Assembly (NCBI GenBank): GCA_039602395.1
Contig: JBCNJP010000017.1
Coordinates: forward strand, 16,710,729-16,774,728
Reading direction: 5' to 3'
Origin: Deinandra increscens subsp. villosa
Taxonomy: Eukaryota > Streptophyta > Magnoliopsida > Asterales > Asteraceae
Length of the DNA stretch: 64,000 nt
Part shown: positions 12,999-25,255 of the stretch, in pieces
Position numbering within the stretch: position 1 is the stretch's first letter
Layout: each line of letters starts with the position of its first letter
Notes under the pieces: model-generated
Told to the model about the DNA's origin: nothing
What the model saw: only the letters and a program-made list of their open reading frames with translations
Databases searched by the model: none
Translations under genes and position numbers: made by a program

Positions 12999-13844
12999 TT
13001 AGGGTTTGAGTTTGAGGAACTCCCTGGATTTGAAGCATTGTTGGTTCCAGAAGCATTTGTCTTTGGAGCAAACTTTTGATATTCTTGCTTTTTTGGGCTG
13101 AGAGCATTCCCGTGCAAAGTGTCCAAAATTTGAACAGTTATAACATCTCACTTTAGACTTATCAAATACGATTCGACCACCAGAATTAAGATCTTTCCTG
13201 ACAGTCTTCTTAAGGAACCTCTTGACCATCCTAGCAAGCATAGCAAATTGCCAGTTGATATCCATAAGCTCCAGACCCTCGAGTAACTTTTCGTTTAATT
13301 CCTCATCGTCCTTCTTAATTTGAACGGTATCCATCTCAGACAAAAGATGACAATATCTAGAGATCAATTCAGGAACACCTTCACCATCAAAATGTTTGAA
13401 GTTGTCAAACTCCTTATTCAAGACTTTCTTCTTACTCTTCTTATATTGATTGTTTCCTTCACATCGTTCTTTCAGAGTTGTCCATAACTCATGAGAATCA
13501 TTACAACTTTTAAATTGATGTAACAACTCTTTCGGTAATGCTTGAGTAAGAAGTCCGTAGGCTTTTTGTTCTCTCGTGTAGTCAGCTTTTTGGGTAAGAT
13601 CCAGATTTCTTTGTATTATGGGTACATTGTTGACACCAACAGGATAGACATATGGTGCATCCATGGCAATCCATAGATCAGGATCGGTAGTTCCGATATA
13701 AGCCTCGAACCGTTTCTTCCAATTTGGATAATCCTCAAATTTGAACAGCTTGGGAACTTTCTGAGTAGTCCCAATCTCGTTGTCATAATTCAACAATGTC
13801 TGCATTTGAGACTGAATAGCAGCAAATGCTTGGAAATCCGTCAT
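12999..13844 (-). pseudogene. copia 1 gag with CCHC knuckle
   Basis: This is the start of the polyprotein, about 280 codons in one frame. The N-terminus MTDFQAFAAIQSQMQTLLNY opens a capsid-type domain (UBN2-like) with WKKRFEAYI and KKVLNKEFDNFKHF. Near residue 235 the zinc knuckle RCYNCSNFGHFAREC binds RNA. The reading continues into a shifted frame at 13107-12697. The start codon lies about 600 bases inside the primer binding site, behind a repeat-rich leader. A truncated near-copy is at 28377-28551. Confidence 0.85.
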
Positions 13845-13854
13845 TTTGAAAATT

Positions 13855-14240
13855 TGAAGTTTACTGTTTTGCCGAACTCGCGACGAACTCTAATCAGCTG
13901 TCTGAACTTCTTTCGAACTTGGTACGAACTCTTGACAAACTCCCGAAGAACTCTTGACGAACTCTTGACAAACTCTAAGTTTTCCGAACGTGAATCGAAC
14001 TCTCGACGAACTTAACAAAAACCCGAACTTTACCCGAACATCTTCCGAACTCCTCACGAACTCTCTCCGAACATGACACGAACATTAAGCGAACGAAAAA
14101 TTTCAGATGAACTTTACACGAACTCTAAGTTCGGAACGGTTACATTGACGAATTCTGGGTTCGGAGCGGTTACAGTGACGAACTCTGGGTTCGGAGCGGT
14201 TATTTCGACGAACCTGGGGTTCGGACACACGATTTTTCCG
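13855..14240 (-). repeat. CGAAC-rich leader repeats, copia 1
   Basis: The untranslated leader between primer site and gag is packed with CGAACT/CGAAC words. It contains about three tandem units of roughly 30 bases (gttcggagcggttacagtg and variants) at about 14130-14225. The same GTTCGG/CCGAAC word is concentrated in the LTR at 14674-14722. The duplicated copy is at 28575-28950. Confidence 0.75.
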
Positions 14241-14437
14241 AAACTCTCAGAAACCGAATCTCACGAGCATTAAACTGACCACCAGATCAACTAACACTCG
14301 AAAAGCAGTTTTGTACGTGAAACATGATGCGAAACTGATCAGATTTTTAGAAATGAAGATTTTGAAAATGAAAAATAAGAAGAAATATATTGTTTTCAAC
14401 ACAAATGACTAGAAAACGAGTCGAGAAGCACCAGAAA

Positions 14438-14449
14438 GCTGTGATACCA
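14438..14449 (-). other. primer binding site of copia 1
   Basis: On the minus strand this reads TGGTATCACAGC, one base off the common plant site TGGTATCAGAGC, complementary to the 3' end of initiator methionine tRNA. It lies two bases from the LTR edge and proves the minus orientation. Confidence 0.8.
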
Positions 14450-14451
14450 CT

Positions 14452-14912
14452 TGAAAAGAGCGTGGACGTGGCAGATCGTACTCAACTCATAGACATTTGG
14501 TAACAATTCGATAACAAACGAGAGTAAATAACAAGCTCAATCTTATTGAAACCAAGAACAGATTATGAATACAGACTCAGAGCTAGACAATATCAAAACA
14601 TACACTTAGCAAAACTCTCTTACATAATACAAACCTATCAACCTATATATATGACTAAGTCTGTCTGAACCCTACAGGTCGTCCGAACCTGGAGTTCGGC
14701 TCTAGTTCGGCCAGGGTTCGGCAGACAACTCTTCAAAAGCTTTGTCTGATCCAACATGTTGCCACACGATATATCAACATGCATGAGATCTGTGCCATTG
14801 AAATCTATATTTCTCATACACAAGTACACAACCTTGCACAAAAATATGGAGAATTTAGTAACATTAAAAGAAAATCTTGAAATTCTAAAAAATCTGCTAA
14901 ATTTCTAAAACA
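14452..14912 (-). mobile_element. 5' LTR of copia 1
   Basis: On the plus strand it runs from tgaaaagagcg to ctaaaaca, so it has TG...CA ends. A TATA-like run (cctatatatatg) is near 14640. On its upstream side lies a GTTCGG palindrome cluster (14674-14722). The outer edge is inferred from the CA and is uncertain because the flank is also shared with the second copy (29185-29656). Confidence 0.6.
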
Positions 14913-16319
14913 TTACAGGTTACATCATCCAAGTATCAATTTGGTTTTGTTTGTACCTATTCCACCATAAAACAAGCTCATATCTTGGTAACCAAGTAAC
15001 AAGCGATTTGATGGTTTATACCCATATCAAAAAAAAAATCAAATAGAAGGATTTATGTCACTTTATAGTTTTCTTGAAAGTTATTTTGCCAGACAAGTAT
15101 CAATTTGGACCAGTGTTGTGTTTGGTGTATTTTTTGTAAAAGTGTATGGTTAAAAACTATGGTAATTACTGAGTGTGGCTACTATATTTTGTGTGTTTTT
15201 GAGAAACTACTATTTTTGTTCTGCTTTGCTATTATGGTTTTTTTTTGTTTGTAAAGAGCATAGAGTTAATGGACTGCAAAAATGTTTCAATAAACCTTCT
15301 AACACTAAATTAGTCCAGTTATGCTTTGTTTTTTATGTTGAACATAGGGGGCTTGTGTGGTGTATATTTTTTATTGGAATGTGTTAATTCGGACCGCTAT
15401 TCAGCTTCTAAGTTCTAACAATGAAATCTAATTATGATATTGCGTGTTTGGTGTATAATTTTGATTGAGATTGCGGTTGTTTGTGTTAGTTTAGATATGT
15501 TTTAGCCTTCTAAAAATGTTTTTTAGCCTTCTAACAATGTTTTTATGGTTGTCTTGTCAGCGAAGTCTCGAAGTGGGGTCTGGAAGATGGATTCAGGTAG
15601 GTGGAGTGCGATGAAGTGTGACCCGCTTTAATAATCGCATGTGCGCAAGGGTGGAATTCGGGTTAAAGAAGAGCCATTCCGTTTCCTCTAAGCCTGACAG
15701 GAGTCATGCAATTCATTTGTGTTGAGTTGTAATCTGAAACTTTATCTATTAAAAAAAAAGAAAAAGAAAAAAAAATTCATTTGATGATTAGTTTAGAACC
15801 TGACTAAATTTCAGAGAATTGTATATTATTTAAGAAGCCTTACAACCAAGGGACGACACCCCCAAATGTTGTATATATATACAATAGATAAATCAACTTA
15901 TAGTTCCGTGCCCTTTTTTTTCCAGCTAAAAACATTTTTAATATGTATATATTGTTTTCAAATATTTTATCAAATGTGGCTTTGCCCTGATGGTGTGCAT
16001 TTAGAATGACAACGTACAAACCTTGGTTCAATTCTTTGGGCTGACCTTTTTTTATTGTATATATATGAACTCTTTCTCTCCCATACCATATATACCATAC
16101 TTTCTCTCTCATCTCTCAATTGCATCTTCAATTTTACGTCTCCGATCTGGCCATCTCCCTCCCTAAAATCTTCGATCAGCCGCTGATATCATGCACTTTC
16201 CTCCAATTGTTTACGCCGTTGAAACCCTAGCTGCTCCGTCTTTGATGACGGCGGCCACCTCCGGAGATCATATGTGTTGACGAGATCCATTGGCATCCCT
16301 GCTCGAAGATGATGCGGTT

Positions 16320-16630
16320 ATCGATTTCTGGCTTCTGTTGGTGGGGGGTGCGATGTGGCTTTGAGTGTCCTGGTGTTCATGGATGTTTCTGTTGGTGGAT
16401 GTTTCCGACGGGTATGCGCCGCCATAAGATCATATATTTGCTTTCTGTTGGTGGATGGTACGAAGTGGCTTTCAGTGTTTACGTGTTCATCCCTGTTTAT
16501 GTTTTGGGATATTGACGCCCCTAATATCTGATATTTACCTATATCTCTTTTCAAGAGAGACTGTTTTTGTTTGGGGATATGACGGCCGCTAACATCTGAT
16601 ATTTACCTCTATTTCTCTACAAGAGAGACA
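16320..16630 (+). repeat. imperfect direct repeats
   Basis: The words tttctgttggtgg and gaagtggctttcagtg recur at about 60-120 base spacing. A pair of about 65 bases (gggatattgacg...atatctgatatttacct... and gggatatgacgg...) repeats near 16506 and 16576. They are local duplications with no coding sense that I can see. Confidence 0.6.
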
Positions 16631-18666
16631 GCTCTTTATGGTTGTTTTTGGTCTCTCAGGTAACTTTCCGACTTTTCGATAGACTTCCACCAAAATCAGT
16701 CATCGTTTCGTACCCTAATACCCCCTCTCTGCTGCTATATTTTATGGCATTTTCGTATCGTTTGTGTAGTAATATGATTATTGACTTATTGTTTGTGTCT
16801 TATACGATTATTATGTTCATGCACTGTCCAATTTAGATGCATCTTTTGATTTCACATTTGGTTTTTGTGTGTTTTGTTCTCATTCTTTTTCTGCTTATGA
16901 ATGCACACAACCTGTTTGATGAAATGCTTAATTATCAATTTTTTCTTTAGTTGTACTCTGATCATAATTTTATATACAACTTGATGTATACCATGAAATA
17001 GGGTGTGTATTGGGTTCATCCTTCTGATGAGTTTACTATATTCATCCTACATTTTAGATACAGTTCAGCTCAAAGAGGGCAAAAGTACTGGTGGATTATA
17101 TGATGCTTAAATATGTGATGTTGCTTTTATCACTGCCTATAAACAATAAAGAGTTTTACTCATGAGCAAAAGTAATGGTGGATTATATGATGCTTGAAAA
17201 TGTGATGTCGCTCTTATCACTGACTTTTAATAAGCATGATACTTACCTTGATAATGGGTCATTGTTACCTTAAGAATTTTATTCAAGCCACTTCTTTTTT
17301 ATGCCTCTGTAATCATAAAATTTATTTGTTGCAAGTATGTTCATTTGAGTGGCTAAATATTAGCTACTTCTATTTTTAAGGATGTTGATGTTTTTACCTT
17401 TTTTGTGCATTTGCAGGACTGTTGTAGTTCTTCCGATCTCATATTTGTTCTGGTATGTGTTATTTTACTTATGTTGCATCTGTAGGAAAATAACAACCAT
17501 GACAACATGTGTTTTATCATTTTTTTGGGTCTCGAGTTTATAGACATCGATAGTCTTATTTAGAATCTCCTATTATAGGCCTATTGTTGTTGTCATTTGG
17601 ATTATTTTTTTTTAGTTATCTTATGTAATTTCATAAAGTATAAATGCTATAAATATGTAGATTAAAGGGTAGATTGAATAAGAAAACTACTATTATATGA
17701 TCTTTCAATATATTTCAGAAACCGGTAAGAAACCAGTAAGTAAAAGCATTCTTATAAGAGCATTCAGTCTCCTATTATATGACCTGTCAATTTGTTTCTG
17801 AAACATTTTATATGATCTGCATCCAGTCTTATTTCTAATCTCCTTATATTTTGTTTCCTAATAGTATTAGAATCGAGTCATAATAGCCATGTTAGCAGTT
17901 CAGCAACGTCTTTGAGAGTGCTAAGTGAAAGAATTGTGTTTTGTTTTACTAAAGTTTTAGTCACTGTCATTACAACTCCTCAACAGATGACACCTGCTAA
18001 ACCACCAACAACACCATCTGTCAAAACTCCAAAGAGGCATAGCCGTAATCATCAAGATAAACACTCACTTTACATACCTCTTTCCCATCACATTTCTGTT
18101 ATGATATTCTCATCGGATTATTAGTTTTACTAAACACTAAACAACATTTCAATGAAAAAATGTTAATGCCCTTTAAATTTAAAGCTTTTTTTCTTATTAG
18201 GAAAGTAATCTGGATAGAATAGTTGCACACAAAATTGTAACTCAATTCATACTCCCACAATTGTAGAACTTAAGGATAGAGAATCGATTGTGAATGCTCT
18301 TAGTTTAGTTTTTAGGTACATAAATTGGTTACTTTGGTCATGTGGTTGCTTTAATGGGATAAAGTTCTCTGATTAAGAGACAACTATTTGTGTTATTCAT
18401 TTAGCTATGAACCCTAAATTATGTTTGCTTCTTCTATAAGCATGTTTTTAGATATCTGTTGGTATATTCAGCCTCTCAATGATGAGTTACTAAATGAAGC
18501 ACGTCTGGCAGCTATAGATGAAGAAACAAAAGCTCATTGATTTGAAATTGATCCTGGTCGGGTAATATTTCTTCATCTATTTAACTTTAGTACTTTGACC
18601 CATCTTCTAAGGGGATTTGTTTACGCTGTAAAGTTGATTTTGACAATCGGGCCATTATATATTGTA

Positions 18667-18876
18667 GAAAACATGATGTTTAGTTTTATAGGCACATGTA
18701 ATGAGGCTTTGTTTAAGTATGTTAAAGGCAGTAGGATTTGAATTGTGATGATTTTTGAAGAGTGGTATGCTGAAAACATGATGTTTAGTTTTATAGGCAC
18801 ATGTAATGAGGCTTTGTTTAAGTATGTTAAAGGCAGTAGGATTTGAATTGTGATGATTTTTGGAGAGTGGTATGCT
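18667..18876 (+). repeat. tandem duplication, 2 x 105 bp
   Basis: Two near-identical head-to-tail units start at 18667 and 18772 (gaaaacatgatgtttag...). I see one substitution (tttttgaag against tttttggag). The few differences suggest a recent duplication. Confidence 0.9.
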
Positions 18877-19866
18877 ATTGATTTGCATCTTGAAATCTAC
18901 AAGTTTTACATTTTTGATTAACCAATAATAAGAGTGATATATTCAACGTTAGGTACTTTTAAAACATGCTTAAAATCTTAATATCTGCCTCTCTTAGATA
19001 TTTGTTAAACCAATGATGTAGTGCAGGGACATGGTGAAATTTGGATAGTTGTGAAACAATAATTAATTTTGCAGTTTAACTAAAAGATTAATGGTTGATG
19101 TGAGCTTTGTGTGAGTATGTTGAGGTACAGGTGTTTGAGTATGTAACGTTCTCAGAAATGATGAAAACATTTTACCGATTTCGTTGTTTTGATTTTTGTT
19201 TGATGTTGGAAAACTATGGAATAAATCAAGAGGGGAGGAGATGCAGATTTGATAATAAAGCATTTCTTCGGTCGAAATGATGGGTATATTAGCTAGGGCT
19301 TTATTTTGTAAGTGCCACAGTTATCTTCTTATTTAAATGAAAAATATGTAATTCCAAATTTTTGATATGTAATGTAACATAGGTAATAAGTAGAACCCAG
19401 AACATATTCTCTATTTTTCATTGCCAGGTTTGTAAATACTTATTTACCACAATAGGACACCAGTTACTTTTTACTCTAAGGTGTAGAAAGTATATATAGA
19501 GTTTACAATAGATTCTATATGTTTCAGGTTCTTCATTATGACAATATATTTTGGAATATTATTACGCTTTTTACAAGTATTCTGGATAGATATAAATATA
19601 TCATAACGTTATTTACGATATCCCGAGATGTCTCTAGAAACTTACGATTATTCACCATTGGATACTTTAGGTTCAATTATTTGAGATCTTGAAGATGACC
19701 CCTGGGATTTTGAAGATCTCATTCTTAACAATGACTATCGCTGTTAAAGATCAACCTAATCTCTATGAATCGATTGACGATTGCTATTGATTTTATTTTT
19801 ATTTTTTGAAATTTTCTATCTTATAGATCAAATTTAGGTACCATATTGATGAGAATAGGATTCGAG

Positions 19867-19936
19867 GCATTACAATAAACTTGATATTCTTAGTAGTTTT
19901 TGGCATTACAATAAACTTGATATTCTTAGTAGTTTT
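19867..19936 (+). repeat. tandem duplication, 2 x 35 bp
   Basis: Two adjacent units share gcattacaataaacttgat and the following bases, with period 35. Confidence 0.9.
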
Positions 19937-20853
19937 TGACTGACATTTATAGTTTATTATGTTGCTCCTAATATTATATTCACAATTGCAACCCCTGCAG
20001 TCTTTAGTGTTTCAAGTAGGCTTTAGTAGGTTTAGGATTTGTACAAGAGCAGGCCCTCAATGTGTATTGTAAGGTTTTAATTAATGAGACAATGTAGTTT
20101 CAGCATTGAACAATGTATTGGCAGACATCATTATATTGTGGGAGTTTTTATGTGAACAGGGAGCTCTAATCAACATTGAAACACATATGCTATTTTTTGC
20201 TAGGTTACATCAGCTATTTCTTAAATTCCTTTTAAGATGATTACGATTTATTATATATAAAGCATCATTCTCTTTGGGTTTTTCGGTTAGTGGTCAAATT
20301 TCTTAATCAAACGCTTGGAGATAGATCGAGACAATGGATATTAATATTGCATTTTTCATTTTAAGTGGTTTGAAGTTTGGTGTTTTGCTCTTCAATTTGT
20401 AGTCAATCGGTTCAATTATAATCCTTCCATCTTTATTTTCAACATTGCTTAATATCTAGGTTTCTATTTGATTATGTAACACGCAATCATTACCTATGAG
20501 CGATTCTATTAGCCCACTAACCAAGTTTGGTTTATTAGTTTCGTTCGCGAAACTCCAGAGGTTAGCGAACTGATTAGGGAATCCAATCTTGGATTCGGTA
20601 TGGATAAAAGATGTTCGTATGTTATACTATTCAATTCTCGACGACGAATTAATTTAATAGCTCAGATATTGTTATTTATGATATTGATCCGATTCAAGAT
20701 CATTGATAGGTAATGCATTCATTGAATTGACAGGTAAAAGATTTATCATCTCTATTTTTGTGTTGCTGCAATGATTCTAAAAAGAGATTTTCGATAACTT
20801 ATATACTTCGGTTTACTCATTTTGATTACCAATTTATACAGAAAATCTGTACG

Positions 20854-20963
20854 ACCGTAGCAACGCACGGTTGATTTCTATTATACTTTAATATACAAAA
20901 CTCATAAAAATTAAAATTATATTCAACCTCAAATATCGCAGCAACGCGCGGTCGATCTCTAGT
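20854..20963 (+). other. Helitron-like 3' terminal hairpins
   Basis: ACCGT (20854-20858) pairs with ACGGT (20867-20871) around agcaacgc. A second, similar motif (gcagcaacgcgcggt) at about 20938 is followed 9 bases later by CTAG at 20959-20962 and a T. A GC-rich hairpin shortly before CTRR, followed by T, is the known Helitron 3' signature. The first motif may be an older decayed end. Confidence 0.45.
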
Positions 20964-21690
20964 TATATACAAAGAAAAGTTTTCAACTAGCATTGGAAGT
21001 TATTAAATTCCCAATATGGTTCGATATGAAGCAGTCCATATGTGTCAAGATGAATCAACCATCCAAGTGTTATTTTTGAAGTCCCCTTCAATTTAATGAG
21101 AAAGAAACAACAACAAAAAAAAGGACAAACTAAATATTAGAAGATGTCATATTTTGAAAATAATATATTTGAAGTTGGAATTGAATTTTTTTAAAAGTGA
21201 TCGTATGATCTTCATTTTTGCATAGACCTGTGTCTTATAAGTTATAAAACCCGTCAATAAAAATCCTAAATTTAGAATCTAAAACACTCTCAAATTAAAT
21301 TTTGTCTAAATTTGTTGATCACTTTTGCTCATTACGTTGTCGAAACCAGATACATACATATATTTTTGTCGTAAGTGTTTATGCTATTACGATGTACGAC
21401 ATTAAGCAACCCGACAACTTACAATCAGTTTTTGTTATACTTATTACTATATGATGTTAATTGGCTATGTTTGTATTTAGTAAAGTCTCTTTTCACACAT
21501 AGTCAGCTTAATGTGGTCTTATCGCGTAACCCGGTCACAGACCAAGTATAAAGCTAGTTGGATTAAGGTTGTTAAAAGAGTTAAAAGTTAGGTTAATTAT
21601 CTGTAATTGTGAGAATACTTTGGTTTATGTACAATGAAGTTTGGATAAAAAAAACATAAAAAAAGTGTAGAGATGATTTGGGGAGAACCT
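20964..21690. other. stretch without recognised feature
   Basis: AT-rich DNA with no open frame of note and no repeat ends that I can define. It may hold the outer part of LTR B, since the text from about 21500 on resembles it in style. Confidence 0.4.
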
Positions 21691-22646
21691 GGACAACATC
21701 ATCTAGGCCTTTAACATAAAAGTCATAAATTATGAGATTTTGGTAAAATTCATATGACAAACTTTATGACAAGTTGAGACCAAATAAGAATGTGTTATTA
21801 GGTTGCCAAAATAGATTCTAAATTTCATTTTGACCCGGAAGTTAAACGATTAAAACGGAATAATTGAAACCCGTAACGCTACTTTTTAAACTAAAAAAAT
21901 TAATATTTTTGAACAAATTTGAGTTCTGGTCCAGAACTTAAAACACACTCATTTTTTAATATAAAAATGTTTCATGAAGTTCAAAAATGTGAAATAATGT
22001 TTTAGAAGCAAACCGGACAAAAAAGGTGACTTTTGGTAACATGAAAACGTCAATTTTTTACAAGTTAAACTTCCACCGGCACACATGGCAATTTAAAACC
22101 TTAAAGCACATCAAAATAGGTCTAAAATATTTTCTAAGAGTTTTGGAAACTCAAAACGTCATATAACTAGTCATAACGGTTAAACCGGTGAAACCGGCTA
22201 ACTACCGAACAAACCGACATTCAAATTTTACAAATATAAATCCTTATATTTTGGAATCACCATTTCATAGAAATAAATATATTTTTATGTGTCCAATTAT
22301 TTTTCATAAAACGCGACGCGCGGTAGAAAACGCACGGTAGAAACTTAATAAATGAAGGAATTTATTTATTATTTAAGGGATTCAAAGCCTTATAAATATT
22401 TGATAAATTTAAATACTTACATTTTTTGTGTCATTTCGTGAAAATAGATATATTATTCAATATAATATTTTATACATGCGAAAAAACCAATTATTATTTA
22501 TTTATTCAAATAAATAATTATTCTCATAACTCTATATTATTTGTTTGCCAACAAATAATAATTCAAGATTTCCATCAATATCAACGGGTAATATCTGTCA
22601 AGACTTAAGGTCGAACATTGGGTGACTTATTCACTAACCAAAATTA

Positions 22647-23146
22647 NNNNNNNNNNNNNNNNNNNNNNNNNNNNNNNNNNNNNNNNNNNNNNNNNNNNNN
22701 NNNNNNNNNNNNNNNNNNNNNNNNNNNNNNNNNNNNNNNNNNNNNNNNNNNNNNNNNNNNNNNNNNNNNNNNNNNNNNNNNNNNNNNNNNNNNNNNNNNN
22801 NNNNNNNNNNNNNNNNNNNNNNNNNNNNNNNNNNNNNNNNNNNNNNNNNNNNNNNNNNNNNNNNNNNNNNNNNNNNNNNNNNNNNNNNNNNNNNNNNNNN
22901 NNNNNNNNNNNNNNNNNNNNNNNNNNNNNNNNNNNNNNNNNNNNNNNNNNNNNNNNNNNNNNNNNNNNNNNNNNNNNNNNNNNNNNNNNNNNNNNNNNNN
23001 NNNNNNNNNNNNNNNNNNNNNNNNNNNNNNNNNNNNNNNNNNNNNNNNNNNNNNNNNNNNNNNNNNNNNNNNNNNNNNNNNNNNNNNNNNNNNNNNNNNN
23101 NNNNNNNNNNNNNNNNNNNNNNNNNNNNNNNNNNNNNNNNNNNNNN
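22647..23146. other. assembly gap, 500 N
   Basis: Exactly 500 unknown bases. The round size suggests a placeholder and not a measured length. The flanks are gypsy-LTR-like. Confidence 0.98.
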
Positions 23147-23539
23147 CCGGTTGAACTCTTTATTCTGTTGGATAAAAGAGTTCACCCGGAAATGTTCTTC
23201 CGGTTGAGCTTCCGGTTGACAAAAGCTTCCGCTTGAGCGTTCTTCCGCTTGAACATATCTTCAACCGGAAATCTTCGTCTTGATCCGGTTGACTCAGAAA
23301 ATCATTTCCTTACAATAAAGTCTGCAACTTTACGTTTGAAATCATGCCATAATGAAGATTTATGCTAATTAGGTCATTTTAGGTTTAAAATGTGTTTTTG
23401 GTGATTTGATGATGAAAATCCATGTTTAAAGTGGTAAAACTTACTGTTTAATGTTGGTAAATGATTATGCATGCTAAAATATTGAATCACATGAAGTATG
23501 GAAGCTGTTAGATTGATTTTTAGGCTGATTTATGTGTTT

Positions 23540-23840
23540 TTCGCGACCAGCGACACTGTGTGTTCTCTGGGCGAAACTATACAGCGAAACTGTTTGAAAA
23601 TGCATCCAGCGATACTACGTAGCGAAACTATAGTGTCGCCCGCGAAACTAAGTAGACCTGCTCGAACGAAACTACCGAGCGAACCAACCTGAACGAAAGT
23701 TCAAACCAGTTTCGAGCGAAGCTAGGCTAGCGAAACTGTGTCATCAGTTTCGAGCGAAACTAGCTAGCGAAACTGTGTCATCGGGTATTACCCAGCGAAA
23801 ATGCTACCCGTGCACACAGCGAAACTGTGCAGCAAAACTG
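23540..23840 (+). repeat. GCGAAACT-rich repeat tract
   Basis: The word GCGAAACT and variants occur more than ten times at irregular spacing, with an internal copy of gtgtcatcagtttcgagcga-like text. A CCGGTTGA/CTTCCGG cluster precedes it at 23147-23290. Both lie inside LTR B. Confidence 0.8.
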
Positions 23841-25255
23841 AGACCAGACCAAAACCCAAACTTGTACAACTTGTTTGAATGATATGCTATGACTTACATG
23901 ATTTTGCAATAATGAAACACGCTTTGATTTCTGATTTATGTGAACCCTTGTTTATGATCAACCATCGGTGTCGTGTGTCGGTATGTCGTGTCATAGTTCC
24001 AATGTGCTATGTTATGGGCCATAGTGACGTAAGTTAAATATTAGACACAAAACTAATACTTAAGACCTAAACGTGTTCTTAGGTCTTCGATAAGCAAACA
24101 ATATTTGGATTACTTAGCAAGTGTAGCAGTGCAACCAAAGGTGAGTGTCACTAACCCATTTACCGTGAACCCGTTTGGGTCACACTGAATAACTTAATGA
24201 AAAACAATGCTGACAACCTTATGAGTGCTATGCACCTCTCTGATGAACTTGAAAACTTAGGAGTGCTTGGCACCCACTTGATGAACTTGGAGTGTTTTAT
24301 GGGAAACACTTGTGAAATACTTAAACAACTATTTCTAAAACAAAACTGAAAATGTTTTCGGGATTCATGAGAACCCAAAGTAAACCGTTTTAATATGGCT
24401 AGTGTAGGTTAAAGTCTAAACCACATGATATCACATGATTTCTAAGGATTGCCTTATAACTGAAAAAGTCCTCAACTTAATTGTACCATTAATTGTAAAG
24501 CGAGTGGATGTTGGGTAGATCTACTGGAGTTTGACAAACTCCGCCTCGTGACACTGGAGGTGCACGGAGGTACAATATCAGCCTATCTGACCGTGGTCCC
24601 GAGAGGACACGGGGGAGGCAAAGCCGCGATGACGTAGGTCCGCAAAACAAAATAGATGATGGCGCTGCCACTACAATATCAGTCAGCTTTAGTACAAACT
24701 TCCTTAGTGCATGGAACAACGGATTAGCTACCCGCGATATCGGTTGAGCACTTTAACTATACGAAACTAGTACATACCCGATAACGTATGTTACGGACAT
24801 TACTTTTACTAAACCACAATACTATGATTTTGGATATCACTAAGCATTGCTTTTCACAAATGAATATTACATAAGTATATGTTGACACGATTATGATTAT
24901 GAGACCGGGCCACTGCGTGACAAGCCCATTGTGAACTCACCAACCGTTAGGTTGACACTTGTATGGTTTAAACTTTTGCAGATCGCTAAGGAGTATCCGG
25001 AGCGGGTTGGCATGGCACGTGAAGACAATTTTAATTCTGTTTAAACTTAATTGGGAATTTAAAACAATGATTTTGTAAAGCACGTGGTTAGTGCTAAGAC
25101 AATATTTTTCCGATGCGTATTGTGAGATTTTATTTATGGCATATGTTTGGACTTACTCTGATTCGTTTAGTATTTGTAACTAATGGTTGTGGTCCTGGTT
25201 TGCTCGCACCCCTTAGCGGTATAAACTCCGTTAGTGGTATATTGGGGGTGTGACA

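Larger units (their letters stand above)
8851..14912 (-). mobile_element. Ty1/copia element 1, 3'-truncated
   Basis: On the minus strand the order is 5' LTR (14912-14452), primer binding site, leader, gag, protease, integrase, reverse transcriptase and RNase H. The domain order with integrase before reverse transcriptase defines Ty1/copia. The 3' LTR is missing because gypsy A abuts 88 bases past the RNase H stop. Reading frames are split by frameshifts and stops. A second copy of the 5' end lies at 28377-29656. Confidence 0.88.
13672..15808. repeat. duplicated segment, copy 1
   Basis: From within the copia 1 gag, through leader and LTR, and on to about 900 bases of outside flank, this segment recurs in the same orientation at 28377-30546. 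By eye the copies are nearly identical in both the element and the flank. The flank contains no recognisable gene. It ends with a spliced-mRNA-like stretch and an A-rich tract near 15750. Confidence 0.8.
15809..20962 (+). other. gene-poor, intron-like region with candidate Helitron 3' end
   Basis: No protein family is recognised here. Near 16080-16320 the sequence looks like a 5' UTR/first exon of a plant gene (CT-rich, gaaaccctagctgctccg). Short exon-like stretches occur around 17985-18060 (coding potential PAKPPTTPSVKTPKRH) and 18475-18560 (NDELLNEARLAAIDEETKA followed by a stop). The rest is T-rich and intron-like. The whole may be a transposon-borne gene fragment; the right edge carries Helitron-like hairpins. 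Confidence 0.35.
21691..25255 (+). mobile_element. Ty3/gypsy element B, LTR (gap inside)
   Basis: The right edge gggggtgtgaca at 25248-25255 is a typical gypsy LTR end. It lies directly against copia 2 gag sequence, so B inserted into copia 2. A TATA-like box (ccttataaatatt) is at about 22388-22400. The text after the gap (ctcaccaaccgttag, then gtgtgaca) is typical of plant gypsy U5. The left edge is not resolved and 500 N interrupt it. No internal coding region is seen, so it may be a solo LTR. Confidence 0.55.

Noticed and set aside
22618..23236. Open frames of about 180-200 codons on both strands across the first N gap
   Set aside because: They consist of unknown residues; the frames exist only because N cannot form a stop.
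25130..25255. C-terminal extension of copia 2 gag into 25130-25255
   Set aside because: The frame is open by chance; the DNA is the end of a gypsy LTR on the other strand.
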